Notes: generated from the sequence alone by a model not told the origin. Counted from the first letter of the stretch, positions 48,609-61,530 are shown. The stretch is DNA of 64,000 nucleotides from Euryodendron excelsum (GCA_033060915.1 CM065377.1:35276683-35340682), one strand, 5' to 3'. Translations and numbers: made by a program.

Positions 48609-50222
48609 TGTTGACTCCATGTCTTGATTTTAATGATAACAAAACATTGTATTAGTGATCTAATGATTCTACTTAGTGTGCAGATCATATTATGCATTAA
48701 TCTCTCTTAAGATCATGACTTGAAGCTTCATATATTGAAGATATTGAAGAACTTGTCCATTGAGAAGCTTGTCAAGAAAAAGTTGAAGGGCATGTGAAGA
48801 TCTAGACTTGAAAAAGAGATCAGCATCATTGAAAAGGATATTGACAACAATTAAAAGAATATCGACAATAAAGAGAAGAAGGTCGGCAGCTTTTTTGAAA
48901 AAACTAACACCTTCTACAATGTGGCATAACAAGATTAGAAAATGATATCGACAATAAAGAGAAGAAGGTCGGCAGCTCTTTCGAAAAAACTTACACCTTC
49001 TATAATGTGGCATAACAAGATTAGAAAAGGATATCAGTAACAAATAAAAGGATGTCGGCAATAATTAAAAGGAGACCAGCAACAATGAGAAGAAGATCGG
49101 CAGTCAGTATTGACACCTAGAAGATCCGTTGAAGAGAAGATCACAAGATTAGAAAGTTCCCTTGGAAATTTTGATTAAGTCTTGGATCAATTGAAGAAGT
49201 GTTGTTAATTGAAGAACCTTACAAATAATCAAAATGAATTGATTTCATCTCGAAAAGATTGAAGGTGCTCTTGGAGATCAACATGCATTGAAGAAGTCAT
49301 TTCAAGCCTTAGAAATCTTATTTGGATGATCCTTGAAGAGTTTGATGAGTTTTGTAAAGAATTGAGAAAATCTTGCAAAGTTAAAGTCTTTGAGCAAAAG
49401 GGTCGACACATTGTCTGAATGGGTCAACACATTAAAGCAAATTCTTGAGAAGCTGGAGATAGAACAAAAAGGGTTGGCACATACAGAAAAGGGGTTGACA
49501 CATTGCTTGTAATGGCTATATTTTTAAACATTTTCTTTGACTGATCTTGCATTAAATGCATCTCCAACCACCTCCAACGGGCATAATGAATGCAAGACCA
49601 TAAAATCAAGACCCCTACATCATTTATATATAAGAATACAAGAGATACAAGTACTATACATGTGATTGAGAGCTAAAATTCCTAAACCCTATCAGAAACA
49701 TTCTCTTTGCTGGGAATTTGGGGCATTTATTGATCTTCCACTTCCATATCTACTCTTTAAGAGAGTTATACTTTGTGTAATCCTTATTCACTTCATTTGT
49801 AAGGGTTTGTATGGTTGAATGCCATTGGAGAAACACTTATAAGTTTGAGTGAAGCTTGTAAAAAATCACTTGGAAGGATTAGAGCTTAAGAAGAGCTCTT
49901 GTAAAAAGTAGGCTGGGCACTTAGAAAAACTAGCACTTGCTGTGCAATCTTTCTTTGCATAGTAGAAGAGTTTCAAGGGTGTCTTGAGGGTGAGGATGTA
50001 GGACACATGTTGTGGCTGAACCTCAGTAAATCTTGGTGTTCTTCTTGTGCTCTATTTTTTGCTTGCTTTCTATTTCTTGCTTGCTATTGCACTATTGGTT
50101 GACACACACACACACCTTGAGTCACTATTCCATTGCTTAACTTTATTTTAATTACATTACTTTGTGATTTATTTTGAAAAACCTAATTCACCTCTCTCTT
50201 AGGTTGCATCTTTGGGCTAACA
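48609..50222 (+). mobile_element. Copia solo LTR of the Cop-1 family (forward, 1614 bp)
   Basis: It starts TGTTGACTCCATGTCTTGAT and ends TTGGGCTAACA. It is flanked by AAAAT at 48604-48608 and 50223-50227, a perfect duplication. The start matches the Cop-1 LTR read from 32697 on the minus strand, including CTTAGTGTGCAGAT, and the end matches its …TTGCCTTCTTGGGCCAACA end. It contains GTCGAC boxes (49400-49500) and a TATA-like TATATATAA (49625-49633). It lies inside the Tat-B LTR. No internal region remains. Confidence 0.9.
48861..49090 (+). repeat. 86-bp tandem duplication in the copia solo LTR
   Basis: The segment beginning ATCGACAATAAAGAGAAGAA at 48861 is repeated at 48947, including ACACCTTCTA and GTGGCATAACAAGATTAG. 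A third, decayed copy follows from about 49030. Confidence 0.75.
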
Positions 50223-50289
50223 AAAATCATTCTTCAAAACCACTAGGTTCAAAACCCTAGTTCAAAACCTCTTTCCAAAACCTTAGGTT

Positions 50290-50460
50290 CATCATAGCCT
50301 AAGTTAGTTAACCCTAGGTCATCCTAACCTTAGTTAGTTAACCCTATGTCACCCTAACCTAAGTTAGTTAACCCTAGGTCATCCTAACCTAAGTTAGTTA
50401 ACCTAGGTCAACCTAATCCAAGTTGATTAACCTTAGGTCATCCTAACCCTAGGTTATCCT
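50290..50460 (+). repeat. 30-bp tandem repeat in the Tat-B LTR
   Basis: The unit contains AAGTTAGTTAACCCTAGGTC followed by ATCCTAACCT. Phase markers fall at 50301, 50331, 50361 and 50391, exactly 30 bp apart, with decayed units to about 50460. Confidence 0.85.
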
Positions 50461-52043
50461 AACCAAGGTTAGTCAATCTCAATTCTCAAATTTCAAACCC
50501 TTTTCAAATCATTCTCCAATTCAAAGTCATCTTTGAAACTTGTTTTCAAAACATCTTGCTCTCTTGAGTACTCCATAATCATGTTGATAAAACCTTCCTT
50601 AAAGCCCCTTCAACTTCTCAAAACATTTTTAAAAGTTCTCGTGAACTTGTTTTAATAAAAATGGTTAGATGCTTAACATTTTCAAAAACCTACTTTCCAT
50701 AATGTTTTCTAAAAACTCACAACCCTAAGGATGATCCTAACTCTTCCATGGTTAGGGTCTCCAAATAGAAAGTGATATATTAAATAAAACGTTCATGGTT
50801 CCAATTAGGATTCCATGCCCAAAATATTCTCAAAACCTCCTTCAAAAAAGACTTTAAAAAACCACATCGTTGGCATAGTTTTAGTCATTCTATGATTATG
50901 GCCTCTCAAAGTGAGTGAGATATCAAGTAGGGTACTATAACTCCAACGTTTTAAAACCCTAAAAGAAGTGTCTAGCCCTTTTCGAAAAAAGAAAAAGATT
51001 TTTCAAATATCATAACCCTAAGAGAGTTTAGTTCAATCAATAACTAACTTCTTTAAGGTGATAAAACATTCAAACAAGCCTTTCATAAGGCATAGACAAA
51101 TGATTTTCAAAGACAAGTTTACAATAGCTTTTTTTTTTACCTTATTCAAGCCAAACTCTATTTTTTGAAGATCCCTAATCAAGTTTTCAAAATTTTCCAA
51201 AACTTTTTTGAGTTGTTTTTCAAAAATTTTCTAAGTTCAATGTTAAGTCAAAGCTCTTTTGAGTTCAAACTTCAAAACCTTCCTAGGTTCTCTTAAGTCC
51301 ACCTTTACATTGTGCTCTTGCACAAACTATGAATGACCGATTCTCGCCAAATGAGATATGTATACAACTTAAATAGATGTGGTCATAACCCTTATTTTAA
51401 CTCTAATATCCTTTTAAAACTTCCATTCCAATCAAAAATCCCTTTTCAAAATCAAATTTTATAAACTTCCTATTCTTTCAAAAGTTTTTGCAAAAATATG
51501 CATCATACATCATTCATCCTCAAAGTGATGACCAAACCCCTTTTGAAAAATACATAAGTGGATATAGTGGATATTAGATTACCAGAGATTAGGTAAGTGA
51601 ATTAAGGGTGAATAGACATATAAATACCGTAAGGGCGGGGTAGGGTAATGATTTTAGGATATTTTCTGTACACGTAACCAACCACTGGATCATAGATTTC
51701 TATTTTGAAGACCAACTCGAAGTCATATTTCCAAAATGGCTTTAATATATTTTCAAAAAAGTTGTTAGCAACCTCACTTTCCAAAACCTTCTTAAGAAGG
51801 CATTTTCAAAATATATTCAAAAAACCTTAGTTTAGTCTTCGGATTACACTTAGTTTTAGGTGACCTAGCACATCTTTAATCATATTAGGTGGCAACTCCA
51901 AATTTTTTGAAAAGCCCTTAGTGAAATCAAATTTTCAAGTTTAAACCCCCGTCACACTTGTCTTATCACAAAAGGGCGAGTTTTAACAAAGAGAGTATCA
52001 GGTTTTCCTGAGCCAATATGGTTGTAAAAATTAGGGTGTGACA

Positions 52044-52841
52044 GTTGGCGACTGCGCTGGGAACACTTAGAGGGTTAGGCTATTGTTATATCTCTTCACC
52101 CTTCACTCACCCAGAATCTCCGGTTACTTTGTCCAGTTATATCCACATTTCCAAAATAAAGTTTTCAAAGTTTTCAAATTCATTTTCAAAGTTTTCAAAA
52201 TTCATAATTTCACAAAATCAAACCTTATTTCTAAAAAATTTCAAAAGCATCCAAAGTTTTCAAAAGTGTCATCACTTTTATTTACCATCCATATCCATGC
52301 TCTTGGATCTGATTTCTATATTCATGATCTTGCATTGATAATCCATTTATCTTGCTTTGAGTTTGTTAAAAAGTACTAACTTTTAGTTTTCATGTTTGTA
52401 GGTGAACCCTTGTTCACATTTACTTTGTGCACCTTGAATGCTTTAATTGCTATGAATGCATGAATGTGTGGATGGGTTCTTTCCTCCAATTGCGAAAATT
52501 TCACACAAATAAGGAGGCGAATCACAAAGCATTTGCATATATTTTGCATTAACCTGTTGCTACCTTGTAGTTAGAAAGGGGAAATGTAGCATGTTGTGAG
52601 CGGATGCAGTACATGTTTCCTACCTTACGGCTTATCGAAGTTTCCCTGCTTGAATCACTGACTAAAGATGGAGTTTACCGCTTCGGAGGTAGACGCTGGA
52701 GGTCTGAAGATTTGGGAACCAGGCACTTTAGGAAGCATTAGTCAAACCTCAAACCTCATGTTACATGTAGCACCCCATGCATAACTGAAACACTGCCGGA
52801 ATTAAGACACACAAGTTAACTTCAAAACTAAGGAGGAAAGG
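52044..52841 (+). other. Tat-B primer-binding site and leader (truncated)
   Basis: TGGCGACTGCGCTGGGAAC begins at 52046, next to the LTR end. It fits a tRNA-Arg-type PBS reported for Tat/Ogre elements. About 800 bases of non-coding leader follow and match 57188-57870 of Tat-C in order: a purine stretch GTTAGAAAGGGGA, GAGCGGATGC, GGAAGCATTAGT, and GGAGGAAAGG at 52832-52841. Tat-C inserted exactly after GGAGGAAAGG, so the gag of Tat-B is not in view. Open frames here have no support. Confidence 0.65.
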
Positions 52842-55800
52842 TGTAAGCACCCCATTTTTGCCTTCTTGGCAATCTCTAGCCCTACCAGACTCACATTCAA
52901 AATGACACAGATACATTTAAGCTAAAACCAGCTTTTTAGACTCAATCTAGTCAATCAACTGCTTCACGGGCCCGCTAGGCCCAATATAAGCAAAATGGCT
53001 AAAATGCCCTTAGAGTATTGGTCGGTCCAATTCTAGTTGGCATGCCATCTTAAAAATAGTAAGTCCCTATTTCAACCTTAATTCCAATTCCAATTCTAGT
53101 CCATGTCAATCCAACTCAAACTGCCTCGTCTTTCGAGAAAGTTGATCCCTTAGACAGTAAATTCATCCAGCACGTCACATTTATAGAGAAAACTCCTCGG
53201 AACAGTAAGCCCCTTCAAACCTGTCAACTGGGACGGAACCCAAGTCCCCGAGATGGTAGAGCGACTCACTTCTGGCACCTACTAGCCTGCTAACGTAGAA
53301 TGTCTGCTATTCGGCACGTCGATCGGGAAAGTACCTAAGGCACTGAGACGGTAAAACCATTCAGCAGCTTCCCGAGATTAGGTAGTTTTCAGAATGAACG
53401 CGCACCGTTGAGTGATGAAAATACTCACAAATATCGTAACTGTCAGAGTGGCAGAAACACTCACAAATAGGTCGACATTAGGAATTGCCAACAAACCCCC
53501 CTATATCACGGGACCGAACCTACCTCTTGGCCGTGGCACGTTTACCAAAAAAAAGGATACCTTTGGAAACCAACTAGTCACACACCATCAGAATGGAAAA
53601 AAAACTCAAAACCTAAGTCAACACCAGTGCTTGTTAGCCCACTCTGGTAAAAAATGACCAAACTGCCCCTTGAGCTCTGCCGGCACGCTTCTCGAGAAAG
53701 TACCTAAGTCCTTAGAGTAGTAAGTCCACCCTTCCAAGATTGTCCCAATGACAATCTGGCACGTTCAAGTTCAAGTGCCTTCCAGTCGATTTTGGATCAA
53801 TTTCAAGACTAATCAGTCAAAATAACCATTTTGCCCCTAGGCATCCGATTGCCTCCGGGAACCACACCGGCTCTGGGTATCAAACCGGTTATTCTTTGAG
53901 GATACTTCTAACAGTAATCCTAACCTTCTCATATTTTTTCACTCCATTTTGTGTCCATGTTAGTAAACCGGGTATGAAATGACTATTTCGCCCTTGGTAG
54001 GCCGGTCTCCTTTTCTTACCACACTGGCTCTAGTTATCACTCCAACTACCTCCGGGACACTCTTTCAGGGGTTCTTGTCCATCCTTAGCCTTCTAAATCA
54101 TTCCTGCACTTTCTAGAGTCACTCTTAGTGGAGCCATGCTAAAAATTTCATGGTAGTCACTAGGACAGACATTTAAATCTTCTGCCTTGCGTCTCAAGGG
54201 TCAAAAGATCTCTATTGTCGCTGTAAAACTTTTCTAAGTGGCTGGCGCCACTACTAGTGGCGGCAAGCCAAAAACTAACCTGGCGCCAAGCCAAAAAACA
54301 GCACAGCACCACTGCAACAGGCACCAGGCACTATTCTAACTGCCAATAAATGTAGATCATCCCTTTGTGTAAAAAGGTTCCATAAACTCAATTCAGAAAC
54401 ACTGCCTCACTGAAAATAGGCTTTGAAACCCTAGTTCTCTCAAGTCTCCTTCAAACCCTAGCCTCCCTTTAATTTATGCACTCAAACCCTAGCCTCTATA
54501 CACTCCATACACTCAAATACAAGCCTCTAGGCATCCATTAAAGATCAAGAGCTATATATTCAAAGCTCTCAAAGTGAAGCAAACAAAGCAAGCAAAGCAA
54601 TCGAAGCAAAAAAAGAGACAAGGTAGGTTTTCGATTTAGTTTATGCAATTCCCCCTCTCTACTCTCCTAACCCACTTGGGATTTTTTCTATTTTAATCCC
54701 CATCTTCTACCCCCCTTTCTTACATGCTTGAAACAAGAGACTTCCTAGTTTATGCCTAGGAAGATGTGTTGAGGGTTACCGTGTTGGGGACTTTCTTCAA
54801 GTTCGACTTAAGATGGTGTGGGTCTGGCTCTCTTGATTAAGTGATGAAGTTTAACCTTGTATGTTCACAACTCTATTGTAATGTGGTTGTCATGTTCAAG
54901 CATTGCATTCAAAATTGCATTCAGAGTTGTTTTCAAACTTGCATCAAAGTTCGCTTTCAAAACTTGCATTCAAAACCTCTTTCTTTCAAACTGGTTTTCA
55001 AAACCACAACTCTAATATGATTCTAGCCATTTCATGGTTAAGGTTAGGAAAGTGTTACATTCTATGTGACCATCAAGGTCCAAATTTTAGGTTCAAACCC
55101 TAAATTATTTTTCAATAAATCACAACTCCTAAGATGATTCGACCACTCCATGGTTAGGATTGTTTTAGGAAAGTGTTACATTTAATGTGTTCATTATGGT
55201 TTATGTTACAAACCCTAGATATTTTTAAAATCACAACCCTAAAATGGTTTTAATCTTTTGATGGTTAGAATTGTTTTAGGAAAGTGAGATATTTAAGAGA
55301 CTTGCAAAGCTTTATATTCAAATATTTCTAAAATAGTTTTTACAAATCCACTTCCTAAAAAAACTCTTTTCAAAGATCTACTTTCCAAAAGCTCATTGTT
55401 TTGAGAATCCAAGTCTAAACACTAGAATCTATGATTAGGAAACCCTAATTCCTTTCTTAAAATCATGACTTTTTATTTGCCTAAAATTATAGATTTTCAA
55501 AACCCTTTTTCTACATAAAATCATAGATTTTCAAATTCAAGATTTTTAAAACTCAAACTTTGCAGTTCCAAGTCAAATCAAATCCTCTAATCTAGGAAAC
55601 CAAATAATCCTCCAATGTAGGAAACCAAATCAAATCCTCCAATTTAAGAAACCAAATCAAATCCTTTATTTTTGGGAACAAAATCCAATCTTATGTTTTA
55701 GGAAATAGAAAGCTCTATCTTTCATAATTCTGATTTTTCCTAACTTCAATCTTCCAACAACATAAAACTTTCATTTTTCAAATTGGAATCCAACCTTTTC

Positions 55801-57185
55801 AAATTCAACTTTCTAAATTTAACTTTTCAAATTTTCAAATTTTAAATTCAAATCTTTCCAAAATTAAGTCATTCCTAAAATGAAAACTTTTCTAAAATAG
55901 AACTTTCCTAATATGGAATTTTCTTAATTCAAATATTTCCTAATCCAAAGCTTTTCAAAATCCAATCTTTCCAAACTCTAATTTTTCAAATTCTTCAAAT
56001 CAAATAAATCAAACCAAATCTTTTCCATTATTCCCAAGTGAAGTGTTTCTAAATCAAATCAAACCTTTTCCACACTTTGCTAAATCCAACTTTCCTAAAT
56101 TGAAGCTTTCCTAATTCAAAACTTTCCAAAACCAAACTTTCTAAAGTCAAACTTTTCAAGTTCAAATCAAGTCTTTCCAATTCAATTGCATGCTTTCACC
56201 CTAGGTTGTCTAAACCCTAGGATACCTAAGCTCTAGTTCAATCATAACTCTAAGTTAAAAGCTTTAACGCTTTTCTATATCTCAATCAAGATGGTTTTCA
56301 AACTCCAATTTAAGTCAAGATGATTTCAAGGTTCAACTCCAACTTCCCAAAATCAGTTCAAGTTCTACTTCAAAGTTCGATTCCAAATCAAAGTCACTTT
56401 CTGATCAAAGTTCAAATCAAACTCTTTTCAAATTAAACTTTCTAAAGGCCCCAACGTATCTTTTCAAACCAAACAAGACCCCAAAGTGTCTATTTTCAAT
56501 CGGATCCCAAGTCTGAACTACGACTGACTTGATTTCCAATAATGGGATATGTAGGCAACCCTCATGAGTATAGTCATAAACTTTTCAAACTTCAAATCCC
56601 CTTTTCAAATTTATTTTCAAAATCAAATCTTTTTTTTTTTGCATTTGTATGTCATGCATCATATCAAACCTTTTTTCTAAAAATTTTTTAAAAGTGGATA
56701 GTATTGGACATTTGTTAATTAGAGATTCTAAATGAGTGAACCTAGGGTAGAAAGACATATAGGTACCAAAAGGGTAGGATAGGGTGATAGTCTAGTGCAT
56801 CTTCCCTATACGTAACCAATTCTTGAACCTAGAATCACTGTTTTCAAGGGACCAAAACCAGAGTCATTTTTCTAAAAAAAGGCTTAAATATTTTTCAAAG
56901 GTTGCCAAACAACCAGCTTTTTCCAAAAACCCCTGTCTTAAGGAAGTTTTCAAAACATTTTAAAAAAATCCTAAGTTTAATCTTCATGCTTTCCTTAGTT
57001 TAGGTGACCTAACTTACCTTTACAATGTAGGTGGCAACTCCAAATCTTTTTCCAAAAACCCTTATTCAAATCTATGTCTAGTTCAAACCTAATCGCACTC
57101 GTCCTTCTAGGAGGATGAGTTCTAATGAGAGAGTATCGTGCATTTTTTCCACTATTCTCGAGTGTGAAAAATCCGGGGCACAACA
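52842..57185 (+). mobile_element. Tat-C 5' LTR (4344 bp)
   Basis: It starts TGTAAGCACCCC at 52842 and ends GGGCACAACA at 57185, followed by a PBS. Module order is as in Tat-A: U3 with one clear ACCGGCTCTGGGTATC unit (53864), GGCGCC palindrome (54241), a decayed TATA region (AATAAATG near 54346), telobox leader (54425-54510), low-complexity body, conserved block (56515-56578) and hairpin with GGTGGCAACTCC (about 57029). It is a diverged member of the Tat-A family. The left duplication would be AAAGG (52837-52841); the right partner is outside the window. Confidence 0.8.
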
Positions 57186-58740
57186 ATTGGCGACTTCACT
57201 AGGGACGCTTAGAGGGTTAGGTTATTATCATGTCTTGCTAGCCCTCACTCGTTTAGAATCTTCAATTAACTTATCCAATCCTATCTACTCTTAAATTTTA
57301 AAAATCAAAATTTCAAAGCTGTTTTCAAACATGTCATCATATGCATTCAATTCATATTTAATTATTCTATCTTACATTAAGTTTGTCATCAAGGTACTAA
57401 CTTTTTGCATTTTATTTTGTAGGTGGACTATGTTCACATTTAGTTTTATCATTTACATAAATTGCCATAAAATGACAGGATGGAATGGATAGGATGGATG
57501 GGAGTTGTTAGGCCATTTCATCCACTTTTTAAAAATCTCACACACGCGCTGAACGCGCATTTGCATTTGCATATTTGTGTTCTTTACCTAATGATAACCC
57601 TTCTAGTTAGAAGGGGGGATGATACTTTGGTTGTGGGCGGATGCTGTGTTAGTTTCTTAACCTACGACCTCATGATGGTCCCCCTGCTCAGATCACCAAC
57701 CAATAATAGCACCACCTTAGGGAGTGGGCCTAGGTTTGAAAATCTGAGAACCAAGCCTTCTTAGGAAGCATTAGTAAACCCTCAACCTCATACTAATGTA
57801 GAAACTCATGCGTAGCCAAACCTCTGCTGAATTTAAGGCACTCACGTCAATTTTAAAATCATGGAGGAAAGGGCGACTACTTTATTTTTCTTTATTCTTG
57901 TCAATTCCTGTTGTTATGATGCTTATATAATGATCATGCATGCATATTTACTTTATTATTGCATCCTCTCTCTCTATATTTTTTGCATAGATATACAAGC
58001 ATTCAATGCCTCATCTGAAGACGAGAGTCCAAAGTAACTCAAATCACTGCATCTTCATGCATCTGATTAACCCATAGAGAGTAATACCAAGCCCACTCTC
58101 CCTTACATAAAACCTACCAAAATCCTAAGGGTTTCCATGCAGCCCTAAGGACTCATGGCATGCATTTCAAGGCATCTCCTAGAGAGGGGCCCTAATCCCT
58201 CTTTGCTCACAGAGATAGGGTTGCTAAGAAGACAAGGGGCAATTCTGAACGCAAGATCTCTCACTGACCTTCATCAAAAAGACAAATCCAAAGACTTAAG
58301 AGTAGTTTAAGATTTTAAATGTAAAAATAGATAGGCAGAAGTCCCAAAGAAAATGTTTCCTTTCCCCCTATTAAAATGTATTTCAATTATCTTGTATTTA
58401 AACTCAAAGCTCATTGTACTTTTCTTTTTCCCACAAGTGAATGTATGAATGGATGTATGTTCTCAATAAACAATAAAGTATTGGGATATAGGGGTAAACC
58501 CCCTATCTCCAAAAGTGAGCCACATGCATCATGCCTAGCTTCCTTCTCAAGAAGGGACACCCTCCTAAGACATGCATCGCATAAAACTTTATAAATATCA
58601 AACACTAACTTGTGGCTTGTGTCCTTGTTTTTCTTTCCTTTCTTTTTCCTTCACAGAAACTACATATAGAAAGACTTCATTGCTCCCAAGAAAGATCAGC
58701 ATCCACCTAGAGACCCGATCATCACCCAGCAAAGAGCTTT
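57186..58740 (+). other. Tat-C primer-binding site and non-coding leader
   Basis: The PBS TGGCGACTTCACTAGGGA begins at 57188. The 1.5-kb leader shares blocks with the Tat-B leader and then continues with unique sequence. It holds only short unsupported frames (for example 57480-57764, 58376-58594). Conservation of the first 700 bases with Tat-B suggests packaging or RNA-structure signals; that is an inference. Confidence 0.6.
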
Positions 58741-58744
58741 GCTA

Positions 58745-60263
58745 ATGGCAGCCAACCCTGATGAGACCTCCCCGGTATCGCAAGAGGAAGTCAACGAGAT
58801 GAGAACTAAGATCGATGAAATGTTCAAGGTTATCCAACCTATGGCAATGAAAGATGCTACTTCAGCTCCATCATCATCCACAGTCTTCCCCAAAGACTCT
58901 AAAATCGCCAACCGAAGAATTGTGCTCCAATCTGACACAACGGTGAAAAGCAAAGAGAACTCCAAGGGGGCCAACACTGAAGAAGAAGAAACTATACTAC
59001 TCTTGCCTGCTGCGAAAGGAACTCCCCTAGGCCCTCTTAGCTTGAAAATCCAAGGGTTAGAAGACTCGCTATTAAGCCTCTATGGCCATGACACTTTCGG
59101 GCTCACCTCCTACGACGAGCTGTGTTTTTTCCCGGACCACCCAAGATCGGCCAAGTTCAAAATACTTGACTTTTAAAAGTATGATGGCACTGGCAACCCC
59201 GTAACCCACCTTCATCTTTATGCTGAGGCATTAAGTGGCCATGGGAACCACCCAAAACTTCTCATGCAACTTTTCCAACACAGCCTCACTAGGGCCGCTC
59301 TACAATGATTTGCTCGACTCGACCTAAGGAAGATCATAACTTGGATCGAACTAGTTAATGCATTCAAGGCCCAATATCATCATAATATAGATTTCAGTTA
59401 TGATCACTGGTCCTTGATGACAATGAGCAAGGGAGAGAAAGAAATTTTCAAAAGCTATACTCTTCGATGGAGAGAAGCAGCAACACAAGTCAATCCCCCT
59501 TTGGAAGAGAAGGAGTATGCTCAACTGTTTGTACATGCCTTCTTGAGCATATACTATAAAAAGCTGTCTACAAGTGTTAGGAAAAACTTCTTTGAGCTTA
59601 CCATGCAAGGGGAGATGATAGAAAACAGTCTTAAAATGGAGAGCATTACAGACCCCTATGCAAAGACTGGAGAAAGCTCTGCTAACATAGCCAGAAAGGT
59701 AGCCACTACAAGGGGAATGATCAAGAAGGAAGAATAAGTGTTTGTCATCTTGCCTATGCAACCACCGCAATACCGCTCGCCACCCCAGTCACATCCTATA
59801 TTGCCCATACCTACCTTAATCATGCCTAGCAACCCAGTTGTGCCAACACCTAACTTTGCTGGGGCATGACCCAATTTTAACCCTAGTAGTCCGGCCCGAC
59901 GCATCTGTACCTTTGATACTCTGGCCTGCGCATAGACCAAAGCCTACCATAGCCTTTTGAAAAATAACATACTAAAGCCTATATCGACCGGTCCACTGCC
60001 AAGCCCTCACCTCTCAACTTCAATACCGCCCTCACTTACGAGTACCATTCAAGAGGACAAGGGCATGACATTGAAAACTGTTTCTCCCTCAAGTATAAAA
60101 TTCAAGACCTGATAGACAACAAGACCATCGACATACAACCTGTGAACCCCACTCCTGCTCCCAATGTAACCACAAATCGTTTGCCGAACCACATTGTCAA
60201 CTTGATACTAGAGGAAGTAGAAGAAGATGATGAATTGGTTGAGATCATGGTCGAAGATTATTA
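58745..60263 (+). pseudogene. Tat-C gag pseudogene
   Basis: The ATG at 58745 gives MAANPDETSPVSQEEVNEMR, with a possible coiled-coil start and a low-complexity linker. The retrotransposon gag domain follows (59177-59700): KYDGTGNPVTHLHLYAEAL, LLMQLFQHSLTRAAL, FARLDLRKI, AFKAQYHHNIDF, SLMTMSKGEKEIFKSYTLRW. This is the Tat/Ogre-type pattern. Stops: TAA at 59174-59176, TGA at 59306-59308 and TAA at 59735-59737. A frameshift follows around 59880-60015, after which GHDIENCFSLKYKIQDLIDN (about 60060-60120) shows the usual cysteine/histidine C-terminal motif. An acidic tail follows to about 60282. Gag would form the particle; this copy is dead. Confidence 0.82.
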
Positions 60264-60265
60264 TG

Positions 60266-60778
60266 ATGGAGTCAGAGACTGATGAAAAAAGCGACTGAGA
60301 GGAGGAATTCCTGCCTTGCCTAATCTATCTCTACAATCCAAATGAAGTTCATGATCCCTCTAATTGGCCAATTAAAGAGTTCATACCTGTGGAGGAGATC
60401 CCTACCAGAGACATGACCTCTAATGGTTGGGGTGATGAGTTCTTGCATCTTAAGTATGCCATGGCTAAACGCAACCTATCAGAGAACCCTTGGTCTGTGA
60501 CTGAATTCGACTATGAAGACATGGGTTGGGGACCTGAAGAGCTAAAAGTTCTGGTAGAACCATTCGAGCTAGAAGGAAGCGAGCTAGCCAACCTATTTAT
60601 TGAAGGAATTGAGGGGGCAATAGAGGATGACAAGAGAGTCAATGAGGCTGATAATTGCACCATCACTGTCAACTCACCCAAAGCCCTAAAAGAAGCACTT
60701 GGCTGCCTTGCCTGGTCCAGGGATCACAATGATGGATGGAGCGTCGAGAATGTGGGTATCGTCCCAAAACTCTACTAG
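60266..60778 (+). pseudogene. Uncharacterised acidic ORF after Tat-C gag
   Basis: From the ATG at 60266 (MESETDEKSD) to the stop at 60778 the frame has 170 codons and is broken only by a TGA at 60296-60298, leaving 160 open codons after it. Its start overlaps the end of the gag frame, which reads on to about 60282. It is rich in Glu and Asp and includes LPCLIYLYNPNEVHDP, EEIPTRDMTSNGWGDEFL and NPWSVTEFDYEDMGWGPEEL, and ends WSVENVGIVPKLY. I do not recognise a domain. There are no protease, RT or integrase motifs. It could be a C-terminal extension of gag, a spacer of the parent polyprotein, or a specific ORF of this gag-only family. Confidence 0.5.
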
Positions 60779-61530
60779 AAGGGCTCTCATAAAAAGCATA
60801 TAAGAGTGGGGTGTTCTCACCCTCTTTCTTTCTATCCCTTTTATTTTCTGTCTTTAAATTTATGTCTGCATTTTCACAAAGACCCTATACTTTTTGTTGA
60901 AATAATAAAGAGGTAATTTTCATTCAAATTCTATCATCTCATATTCTTGTGAATGGTGAATGCTTTTAAAAAGGGAGTGCGTTTTATCTTTTGGGAGACT
61001 TAACTTGAAGGGTGTGATAACATGAGTCAACCACTAGTTGTATGATCAACTTTCCAAAAAGAAGGAAGATGAGAGTAAGTGAGGAAACCACCTAATAACA
61101 GCACTTACAAGACACTGAGGTTAAAAGAGGAGCAGTCATACTATCAAAAGTAAGAGGAGCCATTTTTAATTTTCAAAAAAAAAAAAAAAAGAATTTATAT
61201 TCCCTTTGCTCCATCCCCTAGTGCTATGCAGAAAGCAAAATATTTCTTATTAACCCTGATCTAAAACCATCCCCCATTTCTTGTCAGCCCCAATCCAAAA
61301 CCATCCCCCCTACACTGGGGCAAGCAGATAATTGAGAACTCAACAAAGAATGCTACTTATTTTCCATCAAGCTTTAGCAATGTGAAAGCTTTATGGATTA
61401 AGAAATTTGTTTCAAAAGGAGGAGAGGCCCTTATTTTACTTCTTATACGATCAAAAGCAACCATTGCCAAACATATTGGGCCGGTTACGTTTCTTTCAAA
61501 GAAAGCCCCAACCTAAGGATCATCGCCCAC
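60779..61530 (+). other. Tat-C 3' untranslated region, no pol
   Basis: The stretch between the last ORF and the 3' LTR holds no coding signal. It contains an A run (about 61178-61191) and a purine-rich AAAAGGAGGAGAGG at about 61414-61427, the best candidate for a polypurine tract, though it is about 100 bases from the LTR. No RT, RNase H or integrase sequence occurs anywhere between the LTRs. Confidence 0.55.

Larger units (their letters stand above)
45690..52043 (+). mobile_element. Tat-B LTR, second copy (5' end missing)
   Basis: It starts inside the U3 (the phrase AGGTCAACATCAGCGC matches 15306 and 53608 in the Tat-A/C LTRs) and ends GGTGTGACA at 52043, directly followed by a TGGCGACT primer-binding site, so this is a 5' LTR. 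It contains a 160-bp tandem repeat (45740-46205), a TATA box (47155-47162), a body of repeats like GTGGTTTTCAAAA (47800-48360), a copia solo LTR (48609-50222), a 30-bp tandem array (50290-50460), the conserved block (51324-51388) and the G-rich motif (51633-51647). No gene. Confidence 0.7.

Noticed and set aside
48690..49061. 123-codon minus-strand frame with internal repetition
   Set aside because: The repetition is the 86-bp tandem duplication in the copia solo LTR. 86 is not a multiple of three, and there is no conserved protein feature.
59351..59940. Minus-strand frames opposite Tat-C gag
   Set aside because: The plus strand carries the gag motifs; these are antisense shadows.
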